Notes: a model not told the origin generated them from the sequence alone. Positions 25,301-33,524 are shown, counted from the stretch's first letter. The stretch: DNA of 48,470 nt from NZQO01 sp964639255 (GCA_964639255.1 CAZXDP010000014.1:1-48470), one strand, 5' to 3'. Translations and numbers: made by a program.

Positions 25301-25600
25301 CGCACTCTCTTGGAGGACGACGTCTACACGCACCATACCTTCTGTAACGGTACGCTCCAGAGATTTGAAACCGATATAGCTGAATACCAAAACCTCGCCA
25401 ATGCTGGCCTCAATGGAGAAGTTCCCATCAAAATCGGTCTGGGTACCAGAATTGGTCCCTTTTTTAATAATGTTAACCCCTGGTAATGGTATGCCTGATC
25501 CATCAGTCACATTACCCGAGATCGTTCTGTCTTGTGCGAACGTGAGTTGCACAGTTAACGCCAATAATAGCGTTAAAATTCCACTAAACTTTGTTCTCAT
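22337..25600 (-). CDS. SusC/RagA-family TonB-linked outer-membrane transporter
   Basis: A 1,087-residue TonB-dependent transporter. In order: signal peptide ending LTFAQ; carboxypeptidase-like regulatory domain at about residues 25-110 (ISGNVTDGSGIPLPGVNIIKKG); the SusC signature ELDEVIVTGYG; plug domain with IRAKSSINGDNQPLFIVDGV and VLYGQQGRNGVVLITTK; then the 22-strand barrel, ending SRRYSFTVKATF with the usual terminal Phe. It imports ligands across the outer membrane using TonB energy, together with the SusD protein encoded next. No sigma/anti-sigma pair or two-component regulator is adjacent, so regulation is not evident. The reading frame is intact. Confidence 0.95.
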   Translation of the reverse strand: MRTKFSGILTLLLALTVQLTFAQDRTISGNVTDGSGIPLPGVNIIKKGTNSGTQTDFDGNFSIEASIGEVLVFSYIGFKSLERTVTEGMVRVDVVLQESAAELDEVIVTGYGIAREKKALGYAVSTLEAEAVENRPETDVVRSLNGKVAGVQIVGNSGATGSGTNFIIRAKSSINGDNQPLFIVDGVPFDGSTNEQTGFAGGNTVTSSRFLDLDPNNIESVSILKGLSAAVLYGQQGRNGVVLITTKNGSSRDLNKKFEVTVAQSVYAVNIANLPEYQNTWGQGSDNTPNPGFVGNWGGRLDSGLTIAHPYATQGDIFPQFDGLEIPYTAAEDNVKDFFRTGLGNTTSVNVTGSPGQGGSRYNINFGYATEDGFIRNNGLTRYNIGMGGSTKLSNKFTFDGTANFSNLRVNTPPIAANNAAGSLSIFTRTLFIPRNLDLQNLPFENPNTGASVYYRPDQENPYWLLKYAGQEQRTNRFYGKLSAAYEISDNIVASYRFGLDTYTEFQEFRSAKGAITTPYDLGYLRTTEGTNFIYDHNLNFSFNNLELAEDFNLNAQIGFNARRDEYSQFGIASTEQIVFGFFNHNNFLTQTNVDPVSGAGMDFETEQNILGAYSQLEFDYDNFLFLTLSGRNDWASTLEQENRSLFYPGASISFLPTALGEFGDSFGLDFMKLRAGYGTSARFPNPYATRNVLATNPVAFVSPFTSVGNVTTNSLPGTRANLDLQPELQKEYEVGLEAEFFDRRITLDATVYKRIIEDQIVFRPLAPSTGFTGIFDNIAESQIEGLEIGLNLIPIQSGDFTWSIRNNFTAYENEVTDLGGVEAFPFAGFTNLGNFASEGEPLGVIKGSYATRYDAGAVGPDNPLGLGVNGTLLINPDDGKIIDSDDLGLEIETVGDPNPDWTLATINAFTYKGLTISAQFEYTHGGDIFSQTATQLYRRGVTEVNADNREGSFVIPGLLANPNTGELLLDGNGNPIENNIQIGANDLYFINLVDPVGQGIYDASHVRLREASISYALDKKMLERTPFGNVTFTLGGQNIWVHTFNIPDEFNIDPEALSTGVGNGQGLEFQTGPTSRRYSFTVKATF

Positions 25601-25628
25601 TTTATAATTTATTTGAATTAGCCAATGC

Positions 25629-25659
25629 CAAAAATCACAATAAAAAGTTAATTACACAA
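25629..25659 (-). promoter_or_regulatory. Candidate promoter of the SusCD operon
   Basis: On the minus strand TTG (25659-25657), a 20-base spacer and GATTTTTG (25636-25629) fit the TTG-N19-TAnnTTTG pattern with one mismatch. The susC ATG lies 28 bases downstream. Confidence 0.4.
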
Positions 25660-25721
25660 CTTTTTAAACCTAAATTTTGGTTTTTTTTTAATCGAATTGT
25701 TAAGCTATTGTTGCCTTTTCG

Positions 25722-27419
25722 TTAGAATCGTGAAGTAAGGCTAATGTGGATTTTCGTGTTCGAAAAATTGAATTCTTGTCCCTCAATATTTCCATTGGCG
25801 ACCACGAATTGGAAAATGCCTGCGCGGGTGCTCATGCCAAATCCAAAACCGAAGCTGTAGAGCTTCTGCTTTAGGTCCTGCGACGCATTCTCGAAATAGG
25901 CCAAATCGATTATGCTGTGTACATAGATTGATGGATTGAACATATAGCGGTATTCGGTGTTCAGTACCGAAAAGAGTGAGGCGTCTATACTATTCTCGTT
26001 AAACCCCCGTATGCTATTGATGCCTCCAAAGCGAAATAGTTCATTCACCAAGAACGTTTCGCTGAAAAGCGCACCGGTGGTGTTTTTCAAAAAAATGGAA
26101 TTCGTCGCATTTAAATTCAGAAGGTGGAACGCCGTAGCCAATCCCCGTACCTGGTCTTCCGTAATCGAGTCTTTTTCGCGCGCCCCTAGTTCAGTTTCAA
26201 GGGCGATATGCGTTTTAACGGGGAACAACCGGCTTGACTGCTGTTTGCTGAACGTTGCTCCTAGAAGAAAGTAACGGGCCGTATAGTCCTCTACCGGTAG
26301 GCCAAGCACGATGTCGTTGAGCAGCAAATTCGATTCGTAGGTCTTGTAGCCGGCGTAGAGTTCCGACTGTGGATTGAGCTGATACGTAATTCGTGCCTGC
26401 TGGTCGGTGGTCACGAACGTGCTGTCTCTTTTAAATATGGTTAGTTCGGCGGCAAGGCCGAAAGGTGTTTTAAGCAGGTAGGGCGCCCTGGCCCTAACCC
26501 TAAAGTTGGTTTGCTCGTTACCGTCGGCCTTGTAATTGATAAGCAACTGCTCTCCATAGTTCAAATTGTTATTCAGTTCAAGGTTTAGGTAGCCATTAAA
26601 CTGTAGCCGTTGGGTTTCTTCGTCGGTTGCGAATCCCAAAATGCCATCGAAGAGATTGTTGTTCTCCTTCTGAAGATAAAAATATACCACGGTCGAGTCA
26701 CTCCTGAAAAGCGCTTCGGGGGGCTTGGCGCTGCTGGCAAAGCCAAGATTGTCAATGGCGTCGTTCTGCCGAAGCAATTTGCGTTGGCTAAACGTGCTGC
26801 CGGTACGCACCCCTGCATAATACCTAAGGAACGAGCGAGGGAATTTTTCATAGCCCACTAAGGCAACAGAATCTATGGTACGCCGCGGGGCATCCCTTAC
26901 TTCCAAGCGGGCCTCTACCGTGCGGTCGGGTTGGGTGGTTAGCTGGGTGAGTCGCAACGAGGCGAAGGTGTTGCCGTCTTCGGCCATTTGGGCGTTCAAT
27001 TTTGCCAGGGCACTTTCGGCACGCTGAAAGGAAAGTTCGAAATAGGAGTCAGTTACTTCTTGGGCAATGCGCTGTAAAGCCCGTTGGCTAACTTCGCTTT
27101 TATTGTAATACACCCTTAGTTTGCTGTAGCGTTCTCCAAGCTGAAACTTGGCATCATAAAGTGAATCGTTTATTTGCGAGAGTTGTGCGGCCGTTGCCTC
27201 GAGGTATCCGGCTCGTTGCAACTTCATGGTAAGCGTATCCAGATGCGCGGTGAGTTGCTCCTTGGTGGACCAAGATTCTTGAATGCCCAACGAGTCCAAA
27301 AGCGATTCTGGTATGGCGGGCTCGGCACTCCATTGAAGGCGAATTTCCTGTGCGGCTACCTGGGGGGCCAAGAGCAGGTATATATTAAGGTAGAGCAGTG
27401 TATGGAAAATAAACTTCAA
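25722..27419 (-). CDS. Omp85-superfamily outer-membrane protein (BamA/TamA-like)
   Basis: A 565-residue exported protein with a signal peptide ending APQVAAQ. The N-terminal half has POTRA-like parts, for example RRTIDSVALVGYEKFPRSFLRYYAGVRTGSTFSQRKL in segments, the usual form of the POTRA that precedes the barrel. The C-terminal half is a beta-barrel with the Omp85 loop-6 motif SIRGF (Arg at about residue 471), and the protein ends HISLTSRF with a terminal Phe. It is shorter than BamA (fewer POTRAs), so a TamA-like or two-partner-type role in membrane protein insertion or export is more likely than the central BamA role. It lies upstream of susC on the same strand with 121 bases between them. 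Confidence 0.85.
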   Translation of the reverse strand: MKFIFHTLLYLNIYLLLAPQVAAQEIRLQWSAEPAIPESLLDSLGIQESWSTKEQLTAHLDTLTMKLQRAGYLEATAAQLSQINDSLYDAKFQLGERYSKLRVYYNKSEVSQRALQRIAQEVTDSYFELSFQRAESALAKLNAQMAEDGNTFASLRLTQLTTQPDRTVEARLEVRDAPRRTIDSVALVGYEKFPRSFLRYYAGVRTGSTFSQRKLLRQNDAIDNLGFASSAKPPEALFRSDSTVVYFYLQKENNNLFDGILGFATDEETQRLQFNGYLNLELNNNLNYGEQLLINYKADGNEQTNFRVRARAPYLLKTPFGLAAELTIFKRDSTFVTTDQQARITYQLNPQSELYAGYKTYESNLLLNDIVLGLPVEDYTARYFLLGATFSKQQSSRLFPVKTHIALETELGAREKDSITEDQVRGLATAFHLLNLNATNSIFLKNTTGALFSETFLVNELFRFGGINSIRGFNENSIDASLFSVLNTEYRYMFNPSIYVHSIIDLAYFENASQDLKQKLYSFGFGFGMSTRAGIFQFVVANGNIEGQEFNFSNTKIHISLTSRF

Positions 27420-27518
27420 AAAGCGTAGTTTTTTCGTTGTAAAGCTAACGCTTCAATCCCTGTTTTCATATCGGGTTTTTCAAATATTAAAATTCGTTGA
27501 AAATTAATGAGGTAAGGT

Positions 27519-27548
27519 TTGAATAATTCGAATTTATTTCTACCTTTG
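27519..27548 (+). promoter_or_regulatory. Promoter of the ribosomal supercluster
   Basis: TTG (27519-27521), exactly 19 bases, then TACCTTTG (27541-27548): a full match to the Bacteroidota housekeeping promoter. The rpsL ATG follows 56 bases later. No other equally good match was noticed before the end of the cluster. Confidence 0.65.
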
Positions 27549-27604
27549 CACGCCCTTTTGGTGGGGAAATTTTTTATTATAACCAAGTTTAACAAGGATT
27601 TTAT

Positions 27605-27979
27605 ATGCCAACTATTTCACAATTAGTACGAAAAGGAAGAGCCAAAATAACCAAGAAGAGTAAATCGGCTGCTTTGGATTCGTGCCCGCAACGTCGCGGT
27701 GTGTGTACGCGTGTATATACTACCACGCCAAAAAAACCAAACTCTGCCATGCGTAAAGTGGCCAGGGTGCGGTTAACTAACGGCAAGGAAGTAAACGCAT
27801 ACATTCCGGGCGAGGGACACAACCTCCAAGAGCACTCGATAGTATTGGTTAGAGGTGGAAGGGTTAAGGATTTGCCAGGAGTTAGATACCACATCGTTCG
27901 CGGTGCTTTGGACACCGCAGGTGTTGCAGGGCGCACCCAGCGCAGGTCTAAATACGGTGCCAAACGCCCTAAGAAGTAA
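27605..27979 (+). CDS. rpsL: 30S ribosomal protein S12
   Basis: S12 sits at the decoding centre and helps control accuracy. The 124 residues include TPKKPNSAMRKVARV and PGEGHNLQEHSIVLVRGGRVKDLPGVRYH. Lys43 and Lys88, the positions altered in streptomycin-resistant mutants, are the normal lysines, and the Asp89 that RimO modifies in other bacteria is present. It is the first gene of the supercluster, downstream of a clear promoter. rpsG follows after 24 bases. Confidence 0.98.
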   Translation: MPTISQLVRKGRAKITKKSKSAALDSCPQRRGVCTRVYTTTPKKPNSAMRKVARVRLTNGKEVNAYIPGEGHNLQEHSIVLVRGGRVKDLPGVRYHIVRGALDTAGVAGRTQRRSKYGAKRPKK

Positions 27980-28003
27980 TTAAAGAACTTTTAAAGAGAA
28001 GAC

Positions 28004-28480
28004 ATGAGAAAAAGACAGGCCAAAAAAAGACCGCTTTTACCAGATCCAAGATTTAACGACCAGTTGGTAACCCGCTTCGTGAACAATATGATGTGGGACG
28101 GTAAAAAGTCGGTGGCTTTTAAAGTATTCTACGATGCCATAGATATCGTAGAGGAGAAGAAAACAGACGAGGAGAAAACCGGTTTGGAGCTTTGGAAAGA
28201 CGCACTTTCCAATATTATGCCGCACGTGGAGGTACGAAGCCGCCGTGTAGGTGGGGCAACCTTTCAGATACCGATGCAAATTCGCGCAGACCGTAAGATT
28301 TCAACAGCGATGAAGTGGTTGATTCTTTACGCTCGAAAGAGAAATGAGAAATCGATGCCACAAAAATTGGCGGCAGAGATCTTGGCAGCTGCCAAAGAAG
28401 AGGGCGCTGCGGTGAAAAAGCGTATGGACACCCATAAAATGGCCGAGGCAAACAAAGCATTCTCACATTTCAGATTCTAA
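28004..28480 (+). CDS. rpsG: 30S ribosomal protein S7
   Basis: S7 nucleates assembly of the 30S head by binding the 3' major domain of 16S rRNA. The 158 residues start MRKRQAKKRPLLPDPRF and contain MPHVEVRSRRVGGATFQIPM, the conserved RNA-binding part, and the C-terminal MAEANKAFSHFRF. It is slightly longer than the E. coli short form. It lies between rpsL and fusA as in the classical str operon, with six bases to fusA. In enteric bacteria S7 represses this operon, but no such site can be identified here. Confidence 0.98.
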   Translation: MRKRQAKKRPLLPDPRFNDQLVTRFVNNMMWDGKKSVAFKVFYDAIDIVEEKKTDEEKTGLELWKDALSNIMPHVEVRSRRVGGATFQIPMQIRADRKISTAMKWLILYARKRNEKSMPQKLAAEILAAAKEEGAAVKKRMDTHKMAEANKAFSHFRF

Positions 28481-28486
28481 AAAAAA

Positions 28487-30619
28487 ATGGCACAAAGAGA
28501 TTTAAAATTTACACGAAATATAGGTATTGCCGCGCACATCGATGCCGGTAAAACCACAACCACAGAGCGTATTCTGTACTATACGGGTGTGAGCCACAAA
28601 ATTGGTGAAGTACACGACGGTGCAGCGACTATGGACTGGATGGAGCAGGAGCAGGAGCGAGGAATCACCATTACCTCTGCTGCTACTACCTGTACCTGGA
28701 GATTCCCTTTGGAGAATGCCCAGCCTACGCCCGAAACTAAAGATTACCACTTCAACATTATCGATACCCCTGGCCACGTTGATTTTACCGTGGAGGTAAA
28801 CCGTTCCTTACGGGTACTCGATGGGTTAGTATTTCTTTTTAGTGCGGTAGATGGCGTGGAGCCCCAGTCTGAAACCAACTGGCGCCTTGCAGACAACTAC
28901 AAGGTACCGCGTATTGGTTTTGTGAACAAGATGGACCGCCAAGGGTCGAACTTCCTGGCCGTATGCCAGCAGGTTAAAGATATGCTGAAGTCGAATGCCG
29001 TACCCATTGTTTTGAACATTGGTGAGGAAGCAGACTTTAAAGGTATTATCGACTTGGTTAAAAACAGGGCGATTGTATGGCACGATGAAACCCAAGGTGC
29101 TACGTTCGATGTTATCGAAATTCCTGAGGATTTAAAGGCCGAAGCCAAAAAATATAGAGCGCTCCTCATTGAAGAGGTAGCTGCTTATGATGAGAACTTG
29201 TTGGAGAAGTTCATGGAAGATGAAGACTCTATTACCGAAGAAGAGGTGCACGCTGCCCTTCGCGCTGCGGTAATGGATATGTCCATCATCCCTATGATCT
29301 GCGGTTCTGCATTTAAGAACAAAGGTGTTCAGTTCCTGTTGGATGCTGTATGCCGTTACCTACCTTCTCCGGTAGATAAGGAAGGTATCGTTGGGGTTAA
29401 CCCGGATACCGAAAAAGAAGAAATTCGCAAGCCAGACGTAACTGCTCCTTTCGCAGCCTTGGCGTTTAAGATCGCTACCGATCCTTTTGTGGGTCGCTTG
29501 GCCTTCTTCCGCGCGTACTCGGGCCGTTTAGATGCAGGTTCCTATGTGTTGAATAACCGTTCTGGAAACAAGGAGCGTATTTCTCGTATCTACCAAATGC
29601 ATGCCAACAAGCAAAACGCTATCGAATATATCGAAGCGGGCGATATTGGGGCTGCGGTAGGTTTCAAGGATATTAAAACAGGAGATACCCTTTCTGCTGA
29701 AAAGCACCCCATCGTTTTGGAAAGCATGGTGTTCCCTGATCCCGTAATCGGTATCGCGGTGGAACCAAAAACTAAGGCTGATGTAGATAAATTGGGGATG
29801 GCACTTGGGAAGTTGGCCGAAGAAGATCCAACCTTTACCGTGCGTACCGATGAGGCCTCTGGCCAAACCATTATTTCAGGTATGGGCGAGCTTCACTTAG
29901 ATATTATCGTAGACCGTCTACGGCGCGAGTTCAAAGTGGAGGTAAACCAAGGTCAGCCACAGGTAGAGTATAAAGAATCTATCACCCGTAAGGCGCAGCA
30001 CCGCGAGGTGTACAAAAAGCAATCTGGTGGTCGCGGTAAATTTGCCGATATTGTCTTTACGCTTGAGCCTGCTGAAGAAGGTAAGGAAGGCCTAGATTTC
30101 GTTTCAGAGATCAAGGGTGGTAACGTACCTAAGGAATTTATTCCTTCAGTAGAGAAAGGATTCCGTATGGCGATGCAAAATGGGCCATTGGCGGGGTATG
30201 AAGTAGATGCTATGAAAGTAACGCTTTTAGATGGTTCTTACCATGATGTGGATTCAGACCAACTATCGTTCGAGCTTGCTGCCAAGCTAGGTTTCAAGGC
30301 CGCAGCCAAGGCTGCCAAGGCCGTGATTATGGAGCCTATCATGAAGCTAGAGGTAATTACCCCAGAAGAGAACATGGGGGATATCGTAGGTGACCTTAAC
30401 CGTCGCCGCGGCCAGGTGAGCAGCATGGGCGATCGTGCCGGTGCCAAGGTAATCAAGGCAGAAGTGCCGCTTTCTGAAATGTTCGGTTACGTCACGACGT
30501 TGCGAACACTTTCTTCAGGACGTGCTACTTCAACCATGGAATTTTCACACTATGCTGAGACGCCTTCGAATATTTCGGAGCAAGTAATCGCAGCAGCTAG
30601 AGGAACCGCTAACGTATAA
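28487..30619 (+). CDS. fusA: Elongation factor G
   Basis: EF-G drives translocation of tRNA and mRNA and, with RRF, recycles ribosomes. The 710 residues carry the full GTPase set: AHIDAGKTTTTE (P-loop, from about residue 16), ERGITITSAA (switch I), DTPGHVDFT (G3) and NKMD (G4), followed by domains II-V. The ATG is preceded by a run of A, a common translation start context in this phylum where Shine-Dalgarno sequences are rare. tuf, which follows fusA in proteobacteria, is absent; rpsJ comes next after ten bases, joining the str and S10 operons. Confidence 0.98.
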   Translation: MAQRDLKFTRNIGIAAHIDAGKTTTTERILYYTGVSHKIGEVHDGAATMDWMEQEQERGITITSAATTCTWRFPLENAQPTPETKDYHFNIIDTPGHVDFTVEVNRSLRVLDGLVFLFSAVDGVEPQSETNWRLADNYKVPRIGFVNKMDRQGSNFLAVCQQVKDMLKSNAVPIVLNIGEEADFKGIIDLVKNRAIVWHDETQGATFDVIEIPEDLKAEAKKYRALLIEEVAAYDENLLEKFMEDEDSITEEEVHAALRAAVMDMSIIPMICGSAFKNKGVQFLLDAVCRYLPSPVDKEGIVGVNPDTEKEEIRKPDVTAPFAALAFKIATDPFVGRLAFFRAYSGRLDAGSYVLNNRSGNKERISRIYQMHANKQNAIEYIEAGDIGAAVGFKDIKTGDTLSAEKHPIVLESMVFPDPVIGIAVEPKTKADVDKLGMALGKLAEEDPTFTVRTDEASGQTIISGMGELHLDIIVDRLRREFKVEVNQGQPQVEYKESITRKAQHREVYKKQSGGRGKFADIVFTLEPAEEGKEGLDFVSEIKGGNVPKEFIPSVEKGFRMAMQNGPLAGYEVDAMKVTLLDGSYHDVDSDQLSFELAAKLGFKAAAKAAKAVIMEPIMKLEVITPEENMGDIVGDLNRRRGQVSSMGDRAGAKVIKAEVPLSEMFGYVTTLRTLSSGRATSTMEFSHYAETPSNISEQVIAAARGTANV

Positions 30620-30629
30620 TATTTCAGCA

Positions 30630-30935
30630 ATGAGTCAGAAAATCAGAATAAAACTAAAATCTTACGATCACAACTTAGTGGACAAATCTGCTGAAAAAAT
30701 CGTAAAGACCGTGAAAAGTACCGGAGCGGTGGTAACGGGTCCCATTCCCCTGCCAACGCACAAGAAAATCTTTACCGTGCTTCGTTCACCGCACGTGAAC
30801 AAGAAGAGCCGTGAGCAGTTTCAGCTTAGCTCATACAAGCGTTTGCTGGACATTTACAGTTCTTCTTCGAAGACCATCGACGCCTTGATGAAGCTTGAGC
30901 TTCCCAGCGGTGTTGAGGTAGAGATAAAGGTGTAA
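30630..30935 (+). CDS. rpsJ: 30S ribosomal protein S10
   Basis: S10 belongs to the 30S head and, as NusE, also takes part in transcription antitermination. The 101 residues begin SQKIRIKLKSYDHNLVD, with TGPIPLPTHKKIFTVLRSPHVNKKSREQF in segments, the family signature. It lies ten bases after fusA and is followed by an unusually long gap of 197 bases that contains a terminator-like hairpin and heptamer repeats before rplC, so S10 could be made in excess of the downstream proteins. Confidence 0.98.
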   Translation: MSQKIRIKLKSYDHNLVDKSAEKIVKTVKSTGAVVTGPIPLPTHKKIFTVLRSPHVNKKSREQFQLSSYKRLLDIYSSSSKTIDALMKLELPSGVEVEIKV

Positions 30936-31023
30936 TGTAGTTGTGGATTCAAAATAGTGAGTCCAGCATAGAATAACATGTCCTCGACGATGGTTGGGGA
31001 AAAACGGAAAACAAAATAAAATT

Positions 31024-31055
31024 CAGGGCTGGATTTATTTTGGCCCTGTTTTTTT
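31024..31055 (+). terminator. Intrinsic terminator or attenuator between rpsJ and rplC
   Basis: CAGGGC (31024-31029) and GCCCTG (31043-31048) form a 6-bp GC-rich stem around a 13-base AT-rich loop, followed at once by seven T. Located inside what is otherwise one long operon, it should stop part of the transcription and could be a regulated attenuator. The stem is short, so full termination is uncertain. Confidence 0.6.
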
Positions 31056-31092
31056 GAAATAAAAATAATCGAAGGAAGAAATGTAGGAACCG

Positions 31093-31127
31093 AATTCTGC
31101 ATTCTGAATTCATAATTCTTAATTAAA
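31093..31127. repeat. Degenerate 7-base tandem repeat ahead of rplC
   Basis: Five units with period seven: AATTCTG, CATTCTG, AATTCAT, AATTCTT, AATTAAA. The array ends only five bases before the rplC start codon (31133), so it is inside the translation start region. Confidence 0.5.
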
Positions 31128-31132
31128 TAAAT

Positions 31133-31744
31133 ATGTCTGGGTTAATTGGAAAGAAAATAGGGATGACCAGCATCTTTGACGAGAACGGGAAGAACATCCC
31201 CTGTACCGTTATTGAGGCGGGCCCCTGTATTGTTACCCAAGTCAGAACCAAAGAGGTTGACGGGTATGAAGCTCTTCAACTTGGTTTCGATGACAAGAAG
31301 ACTGCAAATAAAGCTGCCGAAGGCCACGCCAAGAAAGCAGGTACCGTTGCAAAGCGTCGCGTTGTTGAGTTCCAAGGATTTAAGGAGGAGTACAAATTGG
31401 GCGATACGATTACCGTAGAGCACTTTATCGAAGGCGAGTTCGTGGATATTTCCGGAACAAGCAAAGGTAAGGGCTTCCAAGGGGTTGTAAAGCGCCATAA
31501 TTTTGGCGGTGTTGGGCAGGCCACGCATGGCCAGCACAACCGTTTGAGAGCGCCTGGTTCTATTGGTGCCGCATCGTACCCCGCTCGTGTATTCAAGGGA
31601 ATGCGCATGGCTGGGCAAATGGGCAACGAAAAAGTAAAAGTTGAAAACCTAAGAGTGTTGAAGGTGGTTCCCGAAAAGAACCTACTTGTGGTGAAGGGCT
31701 GTGTGCCAGGTCACAAAAACGCTTATATAACGATTCAGAAGTAA
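31133..31744 (+). CDS. rplC: 50S ribosomal protein L3
   Basis: L3 is an early assembly protein near the peptidyl-transferase centre. The 203 residues start SGLIGKKIGMTSIFDENGKN and include the loop GVVKRHNFGGVGQATHGQHN, containing the Gln that PrmB methylates in other bacteria. It is the first gene after the 197-base gap and probably has extra promoter or attenuation control there. The stop overlaps the rplD start (TAATG), so L3 and L4 are translationally coupled. Confidence 0.98.
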   Translation: MSGLIGKKIGMTSIFDENGKNIPCTVIEAGPCIVTQVRTKEVDGYEALQLGFDDKKTANKAAEGHAKKAGTVAKRRVVEFQGFKEEYKLGDTITVEHFIEGEFVDISGTSKGKGFQGVVKRHNFGGVGQATHGQHNRLRAPGSIGAASYPARVFKGMRMAGQMGNEKVKVENLRVLKVVPEKNLLVVKGCVPGHKNAYITIQK

Positions 31745-32373
31745 TGAAGGTAGCAGTATTAGACAAAACAGGAAAAGACACTGGCAGAAAGGTTGAGCTT
31801 TCTAGCGATGTGTTCGGGATAGAGCCTAACAACCACGCTGTATATCTTGATGTGAAACAGTACTTGGCCAACCAGCGACAAGGAACCCACAAATCAAAAG
31901 AGCGTGCCGAAATCGTAGGGAGTACCCGTAAGATCAAGAAGCAAAAAGGAACTGGTACCGCCCGTGCAGGTAGTATCAAGTCGCCCATCTTTAAAGGGGG
32001 TGGAAGAATCTTTGGGCCAAGGCCAAAAGATTACTCCTTTAAGCTTAACAAGAACCTGAAGCGCTTGGCGCGCCGTTCGGCCCTATCGATGAAGGCCAAC
32101 GATAAGGCAATTATGGTGTTGGAAGACCTTACGTTCGACGCTCCGAAAACCAAAGATTTTACAGCAGTTCTAAAGTCCTTAGGGCTAGAGAACAAAAAGT
32201 CTTTGTTTGTGTTGGGAGAGTTAAATAATAATGTATATTTGTCCTCTCGCAATTTGAAGGGTGCTGAAGTTATAACTGCTTCAGAATTAAACACTTATAA
32301 AATTATGAATGCAAACAGCGTCGTGCTGTTGGAAGGTTCTTTGGAAGGAATTGAAACAAACTTAAGTAAATAG
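31744..32373 (+). CDS. rplD: 50S ribosomal protein L4
   Basis: L4 lines the exit tunnel with an extended loop. The 209 residues include KIKKQKGTGTARAGSIKSPIF in segments, the tunnel loop, and PRPKDYSFKLNKNLKRLA. In enteric bacteria L4 represses the S10 operon; whether it acts at the hairpin upstream of rplC here is unknown. The ATG overlaps the rplC stop by one base. Confidence 0.98.
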   Translation: MKVAVLDKTGKDTGRKVELSSDVFGIEPNNHAVYLDVKQYLANQRQGTHKSKERAEIVGSTRKIKKQKGTGTARAGSIKSPIFKGGGRIFGPRPKDYSFKLNKNLKRLARRSALSMKANDKAIMVLEDLTFDAPKTKDFTAVLKSLGLENKKSLFVLGELNNNVYLSSRNLKGAEVITASELNTYKIMNANSVVLLEGSLEGIETNLSK

Positions 32374-32380
32374 AAGCAAG

Positions 32381-32671
32381 ATGAATATCTTAATTAAACC
32401 TATTATTACGGAAAAAGCTACCAATGAGGCCGAGTTGAACAACCGCTTCACCTTTGTAGTGCACCCCAAGGCGAATAAGGTAGAGATCAAGAAAGCGGTC
32501 GAGGCTGCTTACGGTGTTTCTGTTGAAAAAGTTCGCACAATGAATGTCCGCCCAAACCGCCGTACTCGTTATACGAAGACCGGGGTTCAAACTGGTAAAA
32601 CAAATGCTTACAAAAAAGCAATTGTACAGGTGGCGGAAGGTGATACAATAGATTTTTACAACAATATTTAA
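32381..32671 (+). CDS. rplW: 50S ribosomal protein L23
   Basis: L23 lies at the tunnel exit and is the docking site for trigger factor and SRP. The 96 residues begin NILIKPIITEKATNEAE, the family signature, with YGVSVEKVRTMNVRPNRR after it. The position after rplD and before rplB is the usual S10 order. No anomalies. Confidence 0.97.
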   Translation: MNILIKPIITEKATNEAELNNRFTFVVHPKANKVEIKKAVEAAYGVSVEKVRTMNVRPNRRTRYTKTGVQTGKTNAYKKAIVQVAEGDTIDFYNNI

Positions 32672-32699
32672 GCGGCAGCTTAAATTAAATTAGACAACA

Positions 32700-33524
32700 A
32701 TGTCAGTAAGAAAATTAAAACCTATCACTCCTGGACAGCGATTTAGAGTTGTTAATGGGTATGACGCCATTACAACTGATAAGCCGGAGAAAAGTTTACT
32801 TGCTCCGATTAAAAAGTCTGGAGGTAGAAACAGTCAAGGAAAGATGACCATGCGCTACAAAGGTGGTGGTCACAAGAGAAGATATCGAATTATCGATTTT
32901 AAACGCGACAAGCATGGCATTCCTGCCACAGTCGCTACGATCGAGTACGATCCAAACCGTACCGCTTTTATCGCGCTTCTTAACTATCAAGATGGCGAAA
33001 AGCGTTATGTGATCGCTCAAAATGGACTTCAAGTAGGGCAAAATATCGTTTCTGGTGAGCAAACTGCTCCAGAAATTGGTAATACAATGGCCCTTGCCAA
33101 CATCCCGTTAGGTACTATTATTTCTTGTATTGAGTTGCATCCCGGTCAAGGTGCCGTAATGGCACGCAGTGCCGGTGCTTTTGCACAACTTATGGCCCGT
33201 GAGGGGAAATATGCTACCGTTAAGTTGCCTTCGGGCGAAACCCGTATGATCTTAACCACTTGTATGGCTACCATCGGGGCTGTTTCCAACAGCGACCACC
33301 AGTTGTTGGTGTCTGGAAAAGCCGGTAGATCTAGATGGTTGGGTCGCAGACCAAGAACAAGGCCAGTAGTAATGAACCCTGTAGATCACCCAATGGGTGG
33401 TGGTGAGGGCCGTGCTTCTGGAGGTCACCCACGCTCTCGCAAGGGTATTCCTGCCAAGGGGTATAAAACGCGCAAGAGAAACAAGGCAAGCAACCAATAT
33501 ATTATAGAACGTAGAAAGAAATAA
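32700..33524 (+). CDS. rplB: 50S ribosomal protein L2
   Basis: L2 binds near the peptidyl-transferase centre and supports subunit joining. The 274 residues include KGGGHKRRYRIIDFKRDK, the RNA-binding VATIEYDPNRTAFIALL, and the conserved C-terminal GRRPRTRPVVMNPVDHPMGGGEGR, containing the critical histidine. Only three bases separate it from rpsS. Confidence 0.98.
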   Translation: MSVRKLKPITPGQRFRVVNGYDAITTDKPEKSLLAPIKKSGGRNSQGKMTMRYKGGGHKRRYRIIDFKRDKHGIPATVATIEYDPNRTAFIALLNYQDGEKRYVIAQNGLQVGQNIVSGEQTAPEIGNTMALANIPLGTIISCIELHPGQGAVMARSAGAFAQLMAREGKYATVKLPSGETRMILTTCMATIGAVSNSDHQLLVSGKAGRSRWLGRRPRTRPVVMNPVDHPMGGGEGRASGGHPRSRKGIPAKGYKTRKRNKASNQYIIERRKK

